A stretch of DNA of 64,000 nucleotides from Bacteroidales bacterium (GCA_014860585.1 JACZJL010000010.1:1-64000), one strand, 5' to 3'. Numbered from the stretch's first letter, positions 7,890 through 17,714 are shown. Numbers and translations: made by a program. Notes: generated by a model from the letters alone, not told the origin.

Positions 7890-8858
7890 ATGAGCAATAC
7901 TGAAAAACCACGCAACACTGGTGGTGAAAAGAAAAACAAACACGGCGACTTTTCGAAATTTGTGAAAAAAAAAGTTGCTCCGTCACGGTCGAAAACTACC
8001 GGTAAACTCATCAGTAAGCGCTTCCGGGATGATGAAGAAGAACGCAAATCAGCTGTCAAAGGGAAGGTTAAAAGAACTACCCGTCCAGGGCAGGTCGAGA
8101 AAAGATCGGAGGTGCGAAAACCAAAAACTGCACAACCTGCCGAAAGTGGCATGGTAAGATTGAATAAGTTTATTGCCAACGCAGGTGTTTGCTCACGTCG
8201 CGAGGCCGACAACCTGATCATCTCCGGGGCAGTGAAAGTAAATGATAAGGTGGTTTCTGAAGTAGGAACCAAGGTAAGCCTGAGCGACAAAGTGCAAATT
8301 GGCGAACAAACCCTTAAATCGGAAAAACTGCGCTATGTATTGCTGAATAAACCAAAAGGTTACATCACAACTACCGACGATCCGGATAAGCGAAATACAG
8401 TGATGATGCTGGTTGAAAAAGCCTGCAAAGAACGTATTTACCCGGTTGGCCGCCTCGACCGAAACACTACCGGGCTATTGCTTTTTACCAATGATGGGGA
8501 TCTGGCGAAAAAATTGACCCATCCACGAAGTAAAATAAGTAAAACCTACCACGTTTACCTTGATAAATCGCTTACGAGAAATGACATGAAGAAACTCGAA
8601 GAAGGTATTGAGCTCGAAGATGGTTTTATAAAAGCAGATGGCGTTAGTTACGTTGGCAATGGCGCTGATAAAAAAGACATCGGCGTAGAATTGCATTCTG
8701 GTAAAAACAGGATCGTAAGACGTATGTTTGAGTCTTTGGGCTACGAAGTGACGAAACTCGACCGGGTGCTTTTTGCCGGGCTTACAAAAAAAGATATTCC
8801 CCGCGGTCGTTACAGGTTACTTACACCTCAGGAAATCGGGTTTCTTAAAATGTTGTAA
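7890..8858 (+). CDS. rluB: 23S rRNA pseudouridine synthase, RluB/RsuA family
   Basis: 322 residues from the ATG at 7890. A basic, low-complexity N-terminal extension of about 90 residues (many Lys/Arg) precedes an S4 RNA-binding domain (LNKFIANAGVCSRREAD) and a pseudouridine synthase domain with the catalytic Asp in VGRLDRNTTG. The C terminus carries GKNRIVRRMFESLGY, typical of the RsuA/RluB/RluE/RluF group. It isomerises uridine in rRNA, probably the helix 89-93 region of 23S rRNA as for RluB. The long basic extension is common in Bacteroidota members. An earlier frame opening at 7851 adds 13 hydrophobic residues that do not belong. The exact rRNA site is not proven. Confidence 0.9.
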   Translation: MSNTEKPRNTGGEKKNKHGDFSKFVKKKVAPSRSKTTGKLISKRFRDDEEERKSAVKGKVKRTTRPGQVEKRSEVRKPKTAQPAESGMVRLNKFIANAGVCSRREADNLIISGAVKVNDKVVSEVGTKVSLSDKVQIGEQTLKSEKLRYVLLNKPKGYITTTDDPDKRNTVMMLVEKACKERIYPVGRLDRNTTGLLLFTNDGDLAKKLTHPRSKISKTYHVYLDKSLTRNDMKKLEEGIELEDGFIKADGVSYVGNGADKKDIGVELHSGKNRIVRRMFESLGYEVTKLDRVLFAGLTKKDIPRGRYRLLTPQEIGFLKML

Positions 8859-8911
8859 ATAATAAAATAAATCCCTGAAAATTGCTTTAACTTATATCAA
8901 AGTATTTATTA

Positions 8912-9484
8912 ATGAAAAAAGAAATTTACCAGATTCAGGTATCATTAATAGGTTCAAAGCCAAAGATTTGGAGGCGTTTGCTTGTTCCATCCAACATTTT
9001 ATTATCCGATCTCCACAAGGTGATTCAAACGGCAATGGGCTGGGAAAACGCCCATTTGCACCAATTTATGCAAGGTAAAAAGCACTACACCGCACCCATC
9101 AAAGACGACCCTTTTTGGGATAACCTGGATACTGTTGATTATAAAAAAGTAAGGCTGCACGACCTTTTGCAGGTTGAAAAAGATGCTATTGTGTATGAAT
9201 ACGATTTTGGCGACAGCTGGGAGCACAGCGTTTTGCTCGAGAAAACCTTACCAATGGATCAGGTACTCAAGCACCCTGTATGTTTAGCAGGAAAAATGCG
9301 CTGCCCCCCCGAAGATTCTGGTGGCATTTTTGGTTATACTGATTTAATCGAAAAACTTAAAGATCCTAAAAGTGACGGTTATAAAAATGCTGCGGACTGG
9401 TTGGGTACCGAATATGATCCGGATTATTTCGATAAAGATGAAGTAAACCTGTTGCTCAAAAGTAAAAACTACGGGTGCTACTAA
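8912..9484 (+). CDS. pRiA4b ORF-3-like domain protein
   Basis: 190 residues that match the plasmid pRiA4b ORF-3 family (PF07929): IYQIQVSLIGSKPKIWRRL at the N terminus, SDLHKVIQTAMGWENAHLHQF, then YEYDFGDSWEHSVLLEK and a conserved CPPEDSGGIFGY loop. The family is widespread and sometimes linked to mobile elements (it was first noted in a plasmid and in IS1096-like contexts), but its biochemical role is unknown. It follows the pseudouridine synthase by 53 bp in the same direction and ends at a strong bidirectional terminator. Confidence 0.88.
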   Translation: MKKEIYQIQVSLIGSKPKIWRRLLVPSNILLSDLHKVIQTAMGWENAHLHQFMQGKKHYTAPIKDDPFWDNLDTVDYKKVRLHDLLQVEKDAIVYEYDFGDSWEHSVLLEKTLPMDQVLKHPVCLAGKMRCPPEDSGGIFGYTDLIEKLKDPKSDGYKNAADWLGTEYDPDYFDKDEVNLLLKSKNYGCY

Positions 9485-9485
9485 A

Positions 9486-9517
9486 AAAAACGGCAGAGAC
9501 CATTCCCTGCCGTTTTT
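9486..9517. terminator. Bidirectional rho-independent terminator
   Basis: AAAAACGGCAG at 9486-9496 pairs perfectly with CTGCCGTTTTT at 9507-9517 around a 10-nt loop, flanked by A and T tracts on the two sides. It separates the convergent pRiA4b-like gene (ends 9484) and the T9SS cargo gene (ends 9531) and can serve both. Confidence 0.9.
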
Positions 9518-9530
9518 ATTCAATTGACCT

Positions 9531-12500
9531 CTAATTTATTCTGATGATTTTCCCGATCACATCGAGATTGTTTCCGGAAACCTTAAGGAAGTAGATACCG
9601 GTATTTTGCCTTGTACCACTATCATTGGTACCATTCCACCTGAATACATAATCACCACGCTCAAGATGGCTTTGATGGACATTTTTCACCAGGCGACCAC
9701 CCAGATCAAAAATTGAAATCGAGTAAATCCCCGGGTTTTCGACCGTAAAAGAGATGGTTGTATTCCCTGATGTCGGATTTGGAAACACATGGAGTTGGAC
9801 AGCATCAACAATTTCTGTAACCCCTGTAGTAACATCAAAAACCATGTTTGCCGAAGGTTCAGACTCCTGCCCTGCTTTATCTATAGTGGTTACATAGAAA
9901 AGCGTATAATCAGTGTTTTCGGTCAGGTAGAAAACCTGGGTACCAATGGTTTCGGTGAGCAGTTCAAAACCACTTCCCTCGTTGATATACACCCTGAAAT
10001 GATCAAAGTCATTGATATCAGGCTGGTTCCACTCCATGTTGATCAGGATTGGTGCAGTCGGGCTGTTCCAGTGAATACTCAGTTCGTCCGGTGGCGGAGG
10101 TACATTATTATCAGCGCCAAACGTAATGGGTCCGTATGTTAATGGATAGAATATCTGCTGATTAAGTGCAGGCCAGTACCCGTCGAATCCTGTTGTAAAT
10201 AAAAATAAACCACTTTGGTCCATTTCATTGGGATTCAATTTCCACACTTCGTCATCACCCATCGGAATTACGAGTTCCATCACAACGTAACCGGTTGCAT
10301 CGGAGGCAGCAACCTGCGGGTCAGTTAGATTCAAATTCTGGCCAACACCGCCAGTGTTATAAATTGGCCGGTAAGTGATTACGTTTCCTGCGGCAAAATA
10401 CCTTGCCCAGTAGTTTCCTTCAGTATCATCTCCGGTTGGAGGATAAGTACCATCATTATTATCATCAATATAAAGAGCTACAGTGAAGTTGTCAAGCAAA
10501 ACTGGTTTGTTTTCATCCATACAGGCAACATACAATTCGGTCATTTCCTCATTTGCTTTGAAAAACATGGTGACGCTGCCCATTGGGTTGGGATTATTAT
10601 CATAAGTACCAAAAAAGTCGGAGGCATCCATCATAAACGCATCGTCCCATTCACCTGTCGATAATGTGCCGTCAATGGTGGGTGTAGAACCGGTGTAGGC
10701 ACTGATTTCATTAACCACAAATCCTGAAGCCATCCAGCCTTCTGCTATGTTGGAGTAGGGGCTTTGCGCTCCCTGATCAAGCATTGCTGTGACTGCATAA
10801 TAATACGTAGTGAGCGGTTTAACATCCACATCTTCAAATTCCAGCAGGTTGTTGCCAACAGTTGCGAGAGGTGTTTCGGGGAACTGAACCTCCGGATTGG
10901 ATTTCCGGTAAATATTGAACCCGGATGTGCCAGAAGGGTTTTCGTGATTCCAGCTCAGTGTAACACTGTAGCTTTCACCGTGTGTGGCATACAGGCTTGT
11001 TGGCGGATTTCCGGTGGGTAAAAGTGTGAAATCCAAATCGGTAGTGCCCCCTTCTGTAACTGCAACATTGGTTTGCTCAACAGGGTAGTAACCTACTTTT
11101 GAAGCTACGACAGTATAATTGCCGGCAGGCACAAACCTGATTTCATAATTTCCATCAACATCAGTGTAGCCAAAGTAATCTTCGATCCCCTGAACCTGGA
11201 TCTTGACATTTTCAGAGGTTGTTGCCCCATTAAGTACAACTGTCCCGGCTATGGTTCCTCCACCCGGGTCTGTGTTAATATTGTAAAGCAATCCGCCGCT
11301 GCCCATCACACGGGCATGAACTGCCTTGCCGGTAACACTGCAATAAGTTCCATCGGGCGAAAGATCAACGGAATTTAAAGACCCGGGGGTGGTTATTGTA
11401 AAGAGCGGATTGCTGCTCTCTTTGCGAAATAAAAAAAAGTCTGGTTTTGCATTGTTCAAAGGTCCCCATCCGGCGGCGGCAATCAGCGAACCATCACCAG
11501 AAACAGAAATAGAAGAAATTTCGTCCCCGGTGTGCTCGTAAACCCATAAAGGAATATTCGAATAGGTATTAAAAAGATACATTTCGCCATCGAAATCAGA
11601 AGCAAGAAAAACCAATGTGCCAACGGCAACCGTTGAACCATCAGCCGAAACATCCACACCAATAACCCATGCTGAGGTGCCTCCGCCGCCAACTTTGAAA
11701 TTCCATTTTTCGTAGTATGATCCTGTGTTTTCATCAAATTCGTGCAAATAGGCATATCCGCCGTAATCCCCCGAAATAATTATTTTTCCGTCATGACTGA
11801 AAGCCGGAGGATTTTGGTTGCGATAAAATGCATCGAAAATGATTTCCCCGTTGGCGCCATTTAGAATCCACATTCGATTGGCGCCAGGGTACTGGCAGAA
11901 AGCCAGTTTTGAGCAGTCCCCTGAAATGGCAAAAGCAACACCGGTTCCGATGAAATCGGTTGACCAAATGGGATCATTTTCTCCCACATTGTATGCACTT
12001 ACGCTGGCTTTGTCCTGCCCTGCGGGTGCGTTTTCAGCAACAAAAACCTGTGAACCATCTGCTTTGATTTTGACATGGGTTACCGAACCCGGGCTGGTTT
12101 TTTCCCAAACAAGGGCTTGTGTTGCAGTAGCATAAACCCTTACCAGGTTGCTGAAACCAACCACCAAAAATGCACCATCCGGCGTCATATCAATGGGGAA
12201 TTCAAAGTCTGCCGTGACGGGGGATTCCCACACAGGTGCTGAGGAATTGCCATACAGCGATACCCGTATATTGTTGAGCCACCAGGCCACATAAGTCAAT
12301 TCCTCGTCTTTCGAAACCTTCACCGCCGAACCAATAGAAGCCGGATCGGTGAATTGCCAGTTGATGCCCGGCGCTTTTGCATTTCCCCCGACGATAAACG
12401 AATGGTCAACGTCCGGTAACTTTGTGACTGTTTCCGTTTGAACCTGTTGGCCAAACTGTGGATCAGTCGTTGTTTTTTGTAAAGTGTAGCTCTGCGAATA

Positions 12501-12557
12501 GCCTTCGAATGCTATCAGTATCATTGCTACCATTAAACCTCTGTAAATTTTACGCAT
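9531..12557 (-). CDS. Large multidomain secreted protein with T9SS type A sorting domain
   Basis: 1008 residues. A signal peptide (LMVAMILIAFEGYSQS) is followed by a beta-propeller-like region with WD40/YVTN-type repeats (about 60-430, repeated 'VSADGSTVAVGT'-type strands). Next come a carboxypeptidase regulatory-like domain (IAGTVVLNGATTSENVKIQV, about 440-515), a fibronectin III domain, a CBM9-like domain beginning PTIDGTLSTGEWDDAF, a second FN3 domain and a T9SS type A sorting domain (VFPNPTSGNTTISF ... NTGIYFLKV). It should be exported across the outer membrane by the gliding-associated type IX system and attached or released at the cell surface. The function is probably binding or adhesion; no catalytic site is seen. 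It lies upstream of a terminator shared with its neighbour and next to a second T9SS cargo gene. Confidence 0.9.
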   Translation of the reverse strand: MRKIYRGLMVAMILIAFEGYSQSYTLQKTTTDPQFGQQVQTETVTKLPDVDHSFIVGGNAKAPGINWQFTDPASIGSAVKVSKDEELTYVAWWLNNIRVSLYGNSSAPVWESPVTADFEFPIDMTPDGAFLVVGFSNLVRVYATATQALVWEKTSPGSVTHVKIKADGSQVFVAENAPAGQDKASVSAYNVGENDPIWSTDFIGTGVAFAISGDCSKLAFCQYPGANRMWILNGANGEIIFDAFYRNQNPPAFSHDGKIIISGDYGGYAYLHEFDENTGSYYEKWNFKVGGGGTSAWVIGVDVSADGSTVAVGTLVFLASDFDGEMYLFNTYSNIPLWVYEHTGDEISSISVSGDGSLIAAAGWGPLNNAKPDFFLFRKESSNPLFTITTPGSLNSVDLSPDGTYCSVTGKAVHARVMGSGGLLYNINTDPGGGTIAGTVVLNGATTSENVKIQVQGIEDYFGYTDVDGNYEIRFVPAGNYTVVASKVGYYPVEQTNVAVTEGGTTDLDFTLLPTGNPPTSLYATHGESYSVTLSWNHENPSGTSGFNIYRKSNPEVQFPETPLATVGNNLLEFEDVDVKPLTTYYYAVTAMLDQGAQSPYSNIAEGWMASGFVVNEISAYTGSTPTIDGTLSTGEWDDAFMMDASDFFGTYDNNPNPMGSVTMFFKANEEMTELYVACMDENKPVLLDNFTVALYIDDNNDGTYPPTGDDTEGNYWARYFAAGNVITYRPIYNTGGVGQNLNLTDPQVAASDATGYVVMELVIPMGDDEVWKLNPNEMDQSGLFLFTTGFDGYWPALNQQIFYPLTYGPITFGADNNVPPPPDELSIHWNSPTAPILINMEWNQPDINDFDHFRVYINEGSGFELLTETIGTQVFYLTENTDYTLFYVTTIDKAGQESEPSANMVFDVTTGVTEIVDAVQLHVFPNPTSGNTTISFTVENPGIYSISIFDLGGRLVKNVHQSHLERGDYVFRWNGTNDSGTRQNTGIYFLKVSGNNLDVIGKIIRIN

Positions 12558-12600
12558 GATAATTATAGATTAAGTAGTTAAAGAAAAAGTGTTTATCAGT

Positions 12601-14289
12601 TTATTGTTTAACGATTTTTCCGTGAACTGTTTGTCCGGAATCAGCAACAATTTGGTAAAAGTATAACCCGCTGGATAGAAATGAGGTTTCAATATTTATA
12701 GCTGAATTGTGAAAACCTGAGGATAAAACCAAATTTCCTTTACTGTCATAAATGCTAATTGTCGCAATTTCAATTTCAGCTGAGAAGTTCACGTAATCAT
12801 TAAAAGGATTCGGATAAACTTCAACCGGACCTGCATGATTCGGATTCCCGGAATGAATGGCTGTGGTAACCGCACCCAGCGTTCCATCAGGCTGAATATT
12901 CTGGGCAAAAATATCTCCGCTATCATTGCGCCTGTCTTCCCAAACGGTTACCCATTGGCCCCAGAAATAACCTGTCATTACATTGTGGAGTTTTTCACTT
13001 TGATAAGTTGATAAGTTGATAAACTGAGCCGGCCACACATAATCTCCTGCAGCGTCAAGCATCACGGCCTGCATTTTTGAGTCAACGCTGTTGCCAAAGT
13101 CGGCAGCCTGATAAATGCAAATGGCTTTATCGTTATGTCCGTCTGCCATAAAAAGCCCATAATCATTATTGCCCAGGGGAATCAACTGTTTACCTTCATC
13201 CGTCCAAAGCCGGTTTCCTGCAAGATCAAATTTTTGGGCATAGAATCCCCTATCATTTTGATTCAAATCCTGTTCGCTGAAAAAGCAAATTATTTCCTGA
13301 GTCTGATTAAGAAATGCCGGAACCGGGTAAAAATGGTTGCGGTTTGTCGAAACTGACATCAATGCTCCGGCGGGAGGCATGGTGATCTGTCCGTCGAAGG
13401 TCATGCGTTGAATATAACAGTGAAAGTGTGTTCCGCTGTGATTCCTGTACCACGTAAAAATAATCCCGCCTTCATCGTCCCGGCAGGTTTCAAGATAATA
13501 CACAGGTCCTGAAGCTACAGGAGCATAGATTACAGTTTCCGATGCCCACATAAAACTTCCGTCAACATCCAGCTTTTGAGCATAAAGCCCACGGTTGGGT
13601 GCGTAAAAAGGGCCGGTTTCCCTGTACCAGGTAAAAAATACATGGTCACCATCGGCCGGGAAAACGTTGGGCGAAGTATAACTGACGCCGGATTGCAAAA
13701 GGATAATACCCTCATCACCCCATAATTTTTGGCCATCTGGTGAAATTTTCTGCAGTCGAACTTCAGATGGCCCGGAAGGCGCACTTTGCCAGGCAAATAC
13801 AGCATTTCCTTCTTCGGTGACACACACTTTCGGGCTTGGGTCAAAATTGCTGTTGTTAGCCAGTAAAATGCCGCTTGCGCCCCACATGTGTTCCCCTTCC
13901 GGCGAAATTCGGTAAGCAACCGGATTGGGGTTGCCCGTGCGTATGTCCATAAAAGTTATGATCGCATGACCTGTTGGGTCAATGGCCATATCATAATCAG
14001 TGATCCATGTTTCCTGAGGCTCGCTACTTACCAGGATGCCATTATCTCCCCATAATGCGTTTCCTGTATCATCAAGGCATTGAAGCCTTACGTTATAGCT
14101 TCCGGTCTCGGTTGTGAACCAGCAAATGTAAACAGAGCCGTCAGTATGCGTTACGATTTTTGGCAAAGCCTGCTCACCTGTCTTTGATGCTATACTGTTA
14201 TTCTCTAACGGGTTGGAAGTCCATTGGGCTTTGCTGGGGCTGATAAAGAGATGTACCAGCAGTGTTAGGGTCAGGGTTAACTGTTTCAT
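12601..14289 (-). CDS. Secreted T9SS cargo with BNR/propeller-like repeats
   Basis: 562 residues with an N-terminal signal peptide (LTLTLTLLVHLFISPSKAQW) and a C-terminal T9SS type A sorting domain (VEVYPNPFNDYVNFSAE ... LSSGLYFYQIV). Between them, repeated segments with the pattern 'LWGDEGI', 'ALWGDNGIL', 'MWGASGILL' and 'LWTDEGKQL' recur roughly every 50 residues and describe a beta-propeller. Such proteins are common in Bacteroidota genomes and carry no assigned enzymatic function. It is co-oriented with the 1008-residue cargo gene and starts 43 bp upstream of that gene's own start, so they may form one transcript. Confidence 0.88.
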   Translation of the reverse strand: MKQLTLTLTLLVHLFISPSKAQWTSNPLENNSIASKTGEQALPKIVTHTDGSVYICWFTTETGSYNVRLQCLDDTGNALWGDNGILVSSEPQETWITDYDMAIDPTGHAIITFMDIRTGNPNPVAYRISPEGEHMWGASGILLANNSNFDPSPKVCVTEEGNAVFAWQSAPSGPSEVRLQKISPDGQKLWGDEGIILLQSGVSYTSPNVFPADGDHVFFTWYRETGPFYAPNRGLYAQKLDVDGSFMWASETVIYAPVASGPVYYLETCRDDEGGIIFTWYRNHSGTHFHCYIQRMTFDGQITMPPAGALMSVSTNRNHFYPVPAFLNQTQEIICFFSEQDLNQNDRGFYAQKFDLAGNRLWTDEGKQLIPLGNNDYGLFMADGHNDKAICIYQAADFGNSVDSKMQAVMLDAAGDYVWPAQFINLSTYQSEKLHNVMTGYFWGQWVTVWEDRRNDSGDIFAQNIQPDGTLGAVTTAIHSGNPNHAGPVEVYPNPFNDYVNFSAEIEIATISIYDSKGNLVLSSGFHNSAINIETSFLSSGLYFYQIVADSGQTVHGKIVKQ

Positions 14290-14602
14290 AATTTCAAATG
14301 ATTTGTGATTGATAACTCCTTAAATTAAAGGGTTAAAGATACAATTCTTTTAAAAAATGGCAATGTCTTAATTAATTTGTCAGAAATTTTATTTAGCCTT
14401 CTTTATTCATAAACTTAGTGAATCTTTGTGTCTTTGATCCTTTGTGGCAACTTTTTCTTTTTGCCACTAAGACACCAAGACTCTAAGAATCAAAAAATTA
14501 AAGAATTTCATGAATTTTCCATGTTAAAACTATCGACTACTTTTGCACCAGAAAATAAATCAGCAAACAGTGATCATAGTATTTCAAAAAGCCAGGAACA
14601 CA
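14290..14602. repeat. Divergent intergenic region with imperfect hairpin of a dispersed type
   Basis: The stretch separates a T9SS cargo gene and the divergent phosphatase-fold gene. It contains an imperfect long hairpin: 14424-14450 (ending TTTGTGGCAA) pairs with 14461-14487 (starting TTGCCACTAAG), 20 of 27 positions matching around a 10-nt T-rich loop. Repeats built from 'CTTTGTGTCTT' and 'CTTAGTG' units resemble sequence I know to recur in Bacteroidota intergenic regions. Promoters for both genes must be here but none is recognised clearly. Confidence 0.5.
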
Positions 14603-16009
14603 ATGTTAATCCTGGCATTTCTTTGTTTTTCAAATTTCGTGTTCACCCAGCAGTCGGTTACTCTGATGACCTACAACCTGCTTAAGTTTAGCGAAAACAG
14701 TTCGGATAGGTTACCCTGCTTTAAAACAGTGCTCGACAGCCTTCAACCAGATATTCTCATTGTACAGGAAATCTTTTCACAGGGCGCCATTGATCTTTTT
14801 CATTCTAATGCGCTGGATACATCCTATCAAAAAGGTATTTTTATCGACGGTCCTGACAGTGATAATGGTGTTTTTTACAAACACGACCGGTTTACTTTCG
14901 TAAGCAATACACCAATCCCAACGGCACTGCGCAACATCAGCGAGTTCAAATTGGTTTTTCAGCCCACGGGGGATACCCTTCGTATTTATTCGGTTCACCT
15001 CAAAGCGAGTTCAGGATCAGCCAGCGAAACACAGCGATTGCAGGAAGTTATGGCACTCAGAAACATCACCAACTCGCTCCCGGCCGGCAGCAATTTTGTT
15101 GTCTGTGGTGACTTTAACATGTATAAATCTTCAGAACCAGCCTACCAGGCACTGATCTACAATAACCAGGAGTCTGAAGGGCATTTCATTGATCCCATCA
15201 GCCTGACCGGAACATGGAATAAAGCAGAACATGCCCGTTTTCACACACAAAGCACACGAACACGTCAATTTGGAGGCGGTGCTTCTGGTGGTCTCGATGA
15301 TCGGTTCGATATGATTCTTTTCTCAAGTGCTATCGAACAACCTGGTGGGGTTCATTATATGCCTAATTCCACATGGGCTGTTGGAAACGATGGTTTTCAT
15401 TACAACGACAGCGTTAACAAACAGCCAAACAGCAGCGTTTCACAGGTCCTTGCCGATGCGTTGCACTGCGCTTCAGACCATCTTCCGGTGATTGCCAGGT
15501 TTTTTTTTGGAGGCACTGTAATTAATTTATCTGTTTCGCTTGAAGAAGGGTGGAATTCCATTTCAACATTTTTCGAGCCTTACAACACTGAGATCCCGTT
15601 CATTGTTGCCCCTTTGGGCGCCAACTTTATTGCTCTCCATGATATTGAAGGGCTGGTTTATCCTGAAGGAGGTACGAATTCAATAGAAAATTGGAATTAC
15701 CATCTTGGTTATGCTTTGAAAGTGAGTGAATCAGCTACATTGATCATTCAGGGCTATCTGCCTGATAATGCATGGGTACAAATTAATGAAGGATGGAACA
15801 TGATCCCCGTATTGTCTGACAGCGCAAAGCAAATTGAAGATGTTTTTGGTCAAAACCTGGTACATGTTGAAATGATCAAAGAAGTGGCAGGAACAAACGT
15901 ATTCTGGCCGGCGATGGGAATTTTCAGTCTTGAATACCTCAACCCAAAGGCTGCCTATTATCTGAAAAGCAGCCGGGTATTTACTGCAGATTTTCAATCA
16001 GTCAAATAG
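14603..16009 (+). CDS. Secreted endonuclease/exonuclease/phosphatase-family protein
   Basis: 468 residues from the only ATG (14603). Signal-like segment LILAFLCFSNFVFTQQ, then a DNase I-like (EEP) domain to about residue 310 with the family motifs TYNLLKFS, LIVQEIFS, VHLKASSG, VVCGDFNMY and ASDHLPVIARF, including the metal-binding Glu, the DFN pair and the terminal S-D-H. Substrates could be nucleic acid, phospholipid or sugar phosphate. The last ~170 residues form two similar beta-rich segments around 'LEEGWNSIS' and 'INEGWNMIP', a pattern seen in secreted Bacteroidota proteins. There is no recognisable T9SS tail. TTG/GTG codons upstream in frame could extend the start to 14543. Confidence 0.85.
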   Translation: MLILAFLCFSNFVFTQQSVTLMTYNLLKFSENSSDRLPCFKTVLDSLQPDILIVQEIFSQGAIDLFHSNALDTSYQKGIFIDGPDSDNGVFYKHDRFTFVSNTPIPTALRNISEFKLVFQPTGDTLRIYSVHLKASSGSASETQRLQEVMALRNITNSLPAGSNFVVCGDFNMYKSSEPAYQALIYNNQESEGHFIDPISLTGTWNKAEHARFHTQSTRTRQFGGGASGGLDDRFDMILFSSAIEQPGGVHYMPNSTWAVGNDGFHYNDSVNKQPNSSVSQVLADALHCASDHLPVIARFFFGGTVINLSVSLEEGWNSISTFFEPYNTEIPFIVAPLGANFIALHDIEGLVYPEGGTNSIENWNYHLGYALKVSESATLIIQGYLPDNAWVQINEGWNMIPVLSDSAKQIEDVFGQNLVHVEMIKEVAGTNVFWPAMGIFSLEYLNPKAAYYLKSSRVFTADFQSVK

Positions 16010-16014
16010 TAGAT

Positions 16015-16953
16015 TTAACCGCACAACCCCCTTTTTACCTCTAAAAATTCAGCCATCATTTCACGAATAATATCTCCGGCTGGCTTTATTTCATTGATCA
16101 ATACCGAAACCTGGCCAATTTCCAATTCCCCTTCGTCGGCGTTTCCCTCAAACATGCCCAACTTCGCCCGACCTCGTCCGAGATGAGTTTTTATTTCATC
16201 CACCGATGCTCCGGAATTTTGCATTTGCTCGATTTCATCAAAAAACTTATTCCGGATTAATCTTACAGGAACCACCTGTTTCAACGTCAGTTTTGTATCG
16301 CCTTCATTGGCGCAGATAACCTTTTGTTTAAAAATCGGATGTGCCGACGACTCCTCAGAGGCCACAAACCGGCTTCCCACCTGCACACCGTCAGCCCCCA
16401 GCGCAAAGGCAGCCAGCATCTGGCGGCCTGTTCCAATCCCGCCTGCTGCAATTAGTGGCAGGTCAACAATTTTCTGGATTAAGGGGATGAGGACCATCGT
16501 CGTGGTTTCATCAATCCCATTGTGACCCCCAGCTTCAAAACCTTCGGCAACGATGGCATCCACCCCGGCCTCCCGGGCTTTGATGGCAAATTTGGAACCT
16601 GCAACGACATGAACCACCGTTATTCCATGATCTTTGAACACCGGGGTCCATTTCTTCGGATTACCCGCTGAGGTAAAAACGATCTTCACCTTTTCGCGAA
16701 GTACGATTTCAACGATTTCGTCCATTTGCGGATAAAGCAGCGGGAGGTTCACACCAAAAGGCTTAGTGGTGGCCACTTTGATTTTCTTCAGGTGTTCCAC
16801 AAACACATCGGGGTACATCGAGCCGGCGCCGATCAGCCCCAGCCCGCCCGCCTCCGAAACAGCGGCAGCCAACCGCCACCCCGAGCACCAGATCATCCCC
16901 GCCTGGATGATGGGGTATTTTATCCTGAAAAGTTCTGTGATTCTTGTGATCAT
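16015..16953 (-). CDS. Nitronate monooxygenase / FabK-like flavoprotein
   Basis: 312 residues, TIM-barrel flavoenzyme of the 2-nitropropane dioxygenase group (PF03060). Features are the N-terminal YPIIQAGMIWCSGWRLAAAV, phosphate-binding EGFEAGGHNG and AAGGIGTGRQMLAAFALGADGVQVGSRF, all FMN contacts in this family. It may oxidise alkyl nitronates, or act as an FMN-dependent enoyl-ACP reductase (FabK); sequence alone does not decide, because no fab genes are adjacent. The gene converges with the EEP gene with only 5 bp between the stops. It lies just beyond the leftmost attC-like structure and is of ordinary composition, so I treat it as backbone and not cassette. Confidence 0.88.
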   Translation of the reverse strand: MITRITELFRIKYPIIQAGMIWCSGWRLAAAVSEAGGLGLIGAGSMYPDVFVEHLKKIKVATTKPFGVNLPLLYPQMDEIVEIVLREKVKIVFTSAGNPKKWTPVFKDHGITVVHVVAGSKFAIKAREAGVDAIVAEGFEAGGHNGIDETTTMVLIPLIQKIVDLPLIAAGGIGTGRQMLAAFALGADGVQVGSRFVASEESSAHPIFKQKVICANEGDTKLTLKQVVPVRLIRNKFFDEIEQMQNSGASVDEIKTHLGRGRAKLGMFEGNADEGELEIGQVSVLINEIKPAGDIIREMMAEFLEVKRGLCG

Positions 16954-17040
16954 TTTGAAATAAAAATTTGTTGAATGGTTATTTCCTCAATCGTAATGAT
17001 ACCGGCATTTTAGGATGATGGTCTCGTCGTGCTTTTGCCT

Positions 17041-17107
17041 GGTAACGGTCAATTATAAGCGAAGTGCGGGATTAGAAGCACTTCACCTTCGGTTTAACCA
17101 TATGTTA
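17041..17107 (-). other. attC-like inverted repeat (weak), site A1
   Basis: On the minus strand, AAATAAC (ending 17104) leads into a hairpin with GAAGTGC/GCACTTC arms (17061-17067 and 17078-17084) and ends at a GTTACC core (17041-17046). Its length (~67 bp) lies in the attC range and it is downstream of the lipoprotein gene at 17179, the correct side for a cassette recombination site. The outer arms pair poorly, so this is the least certain member of the set. Confidence 0.4.
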
Positions 17108-17178
17108 TTTAATATTCAATTCGTTCAAATTTAGTATTTTAGCCCGCATTACTATTATACAGTGATTAATGGTCGTTA

Positions 17179-17607
17179 TTATTCTTCTTTCCTCCAATCT
17201 TCGATGATTTCTTGATTATTTTCATTATATGTAAAAGTTGTCAGGTTATCTGAAATTTGAAACTCATAAGATTTTTGAGAATTATCGTAATTAAAATAAA
17301 TAATACTATTTGAAGGGTTTAATTCAAATACACCGTTTGTTTCATATCCAACTCCAGAAGCCGTGAATTCTCCCTTTAGGTTATCAGGTTCACTATCTGG
17401 TTTGAAGATAATATAATCGCAACATTGAATTGATAAATCTGTAATTCCATTTATTGTTCTTGTTTCAAGTTTCCATTTTCCAAGAATACCAAATTGTTCT
17501 AAGTTGTCAGAAGTCTCAATTTCGACTTTTTTTTCGACTTTTTCACAACTTGAAAAAACGGTTAATATAGATAAAATTAGAACAAGAAAAAATTTCAAAT
17601 GTCTCAT
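17179..17607 (-). CDS. Small predicted lipoprotein, putative cassette gene
   Basis: 142 residues. The signal peptide KFFLVLILSILTVFSSC ends in a lipobox Cys. The mature domain (ILGKWKLETRTINGI ... FKPDSEPDNLKGEFTASG ... DNLTTFTYNENNQEIIEDW) has the look of the small lipocalin-like/DUF lipoproteins of Bacteroidota, where 'GKWKL' opens the barrel. Function unknown. The gene is clearly more AT-rich than the neighbouring nitronate monooxygenase gene and is bounded by the GTTGTATGGC core at 17715-17724 upstream and an attC-like structure downstream, so I infer recent acquisition as a cassette. Confidence 0.7.
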   Translation of the reverse strand: MRHLKFFLVLILSILTVFSSCEKVEKKVEIETSDNLEQFGILGKWKLETRTINGITDLSIQCCDYIIFKPDSEPDNLKGEFTASGVGYETNGVFELNPSNSIIYFNYDNSQKSYEFQISDNLTTFTYNENNQEIIEDWRKEE

Positions 17608-17714
17608 TTTCTTTTATTTTTTAAGATTCATAGCAAAGTTAATTTTTAATACTTGGGACTTCCTGTTTCATAGATTATTTTTTGGTTAACTTTTACGGTC
17701 ATTTGTTTTTTAAT

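Noticed and set aside
7805-8290. 161-codon minus-strand frame
   Set aside because: Antisense to the basic extension and S4 domain of the pseudouridine synthase; no family resemblance.
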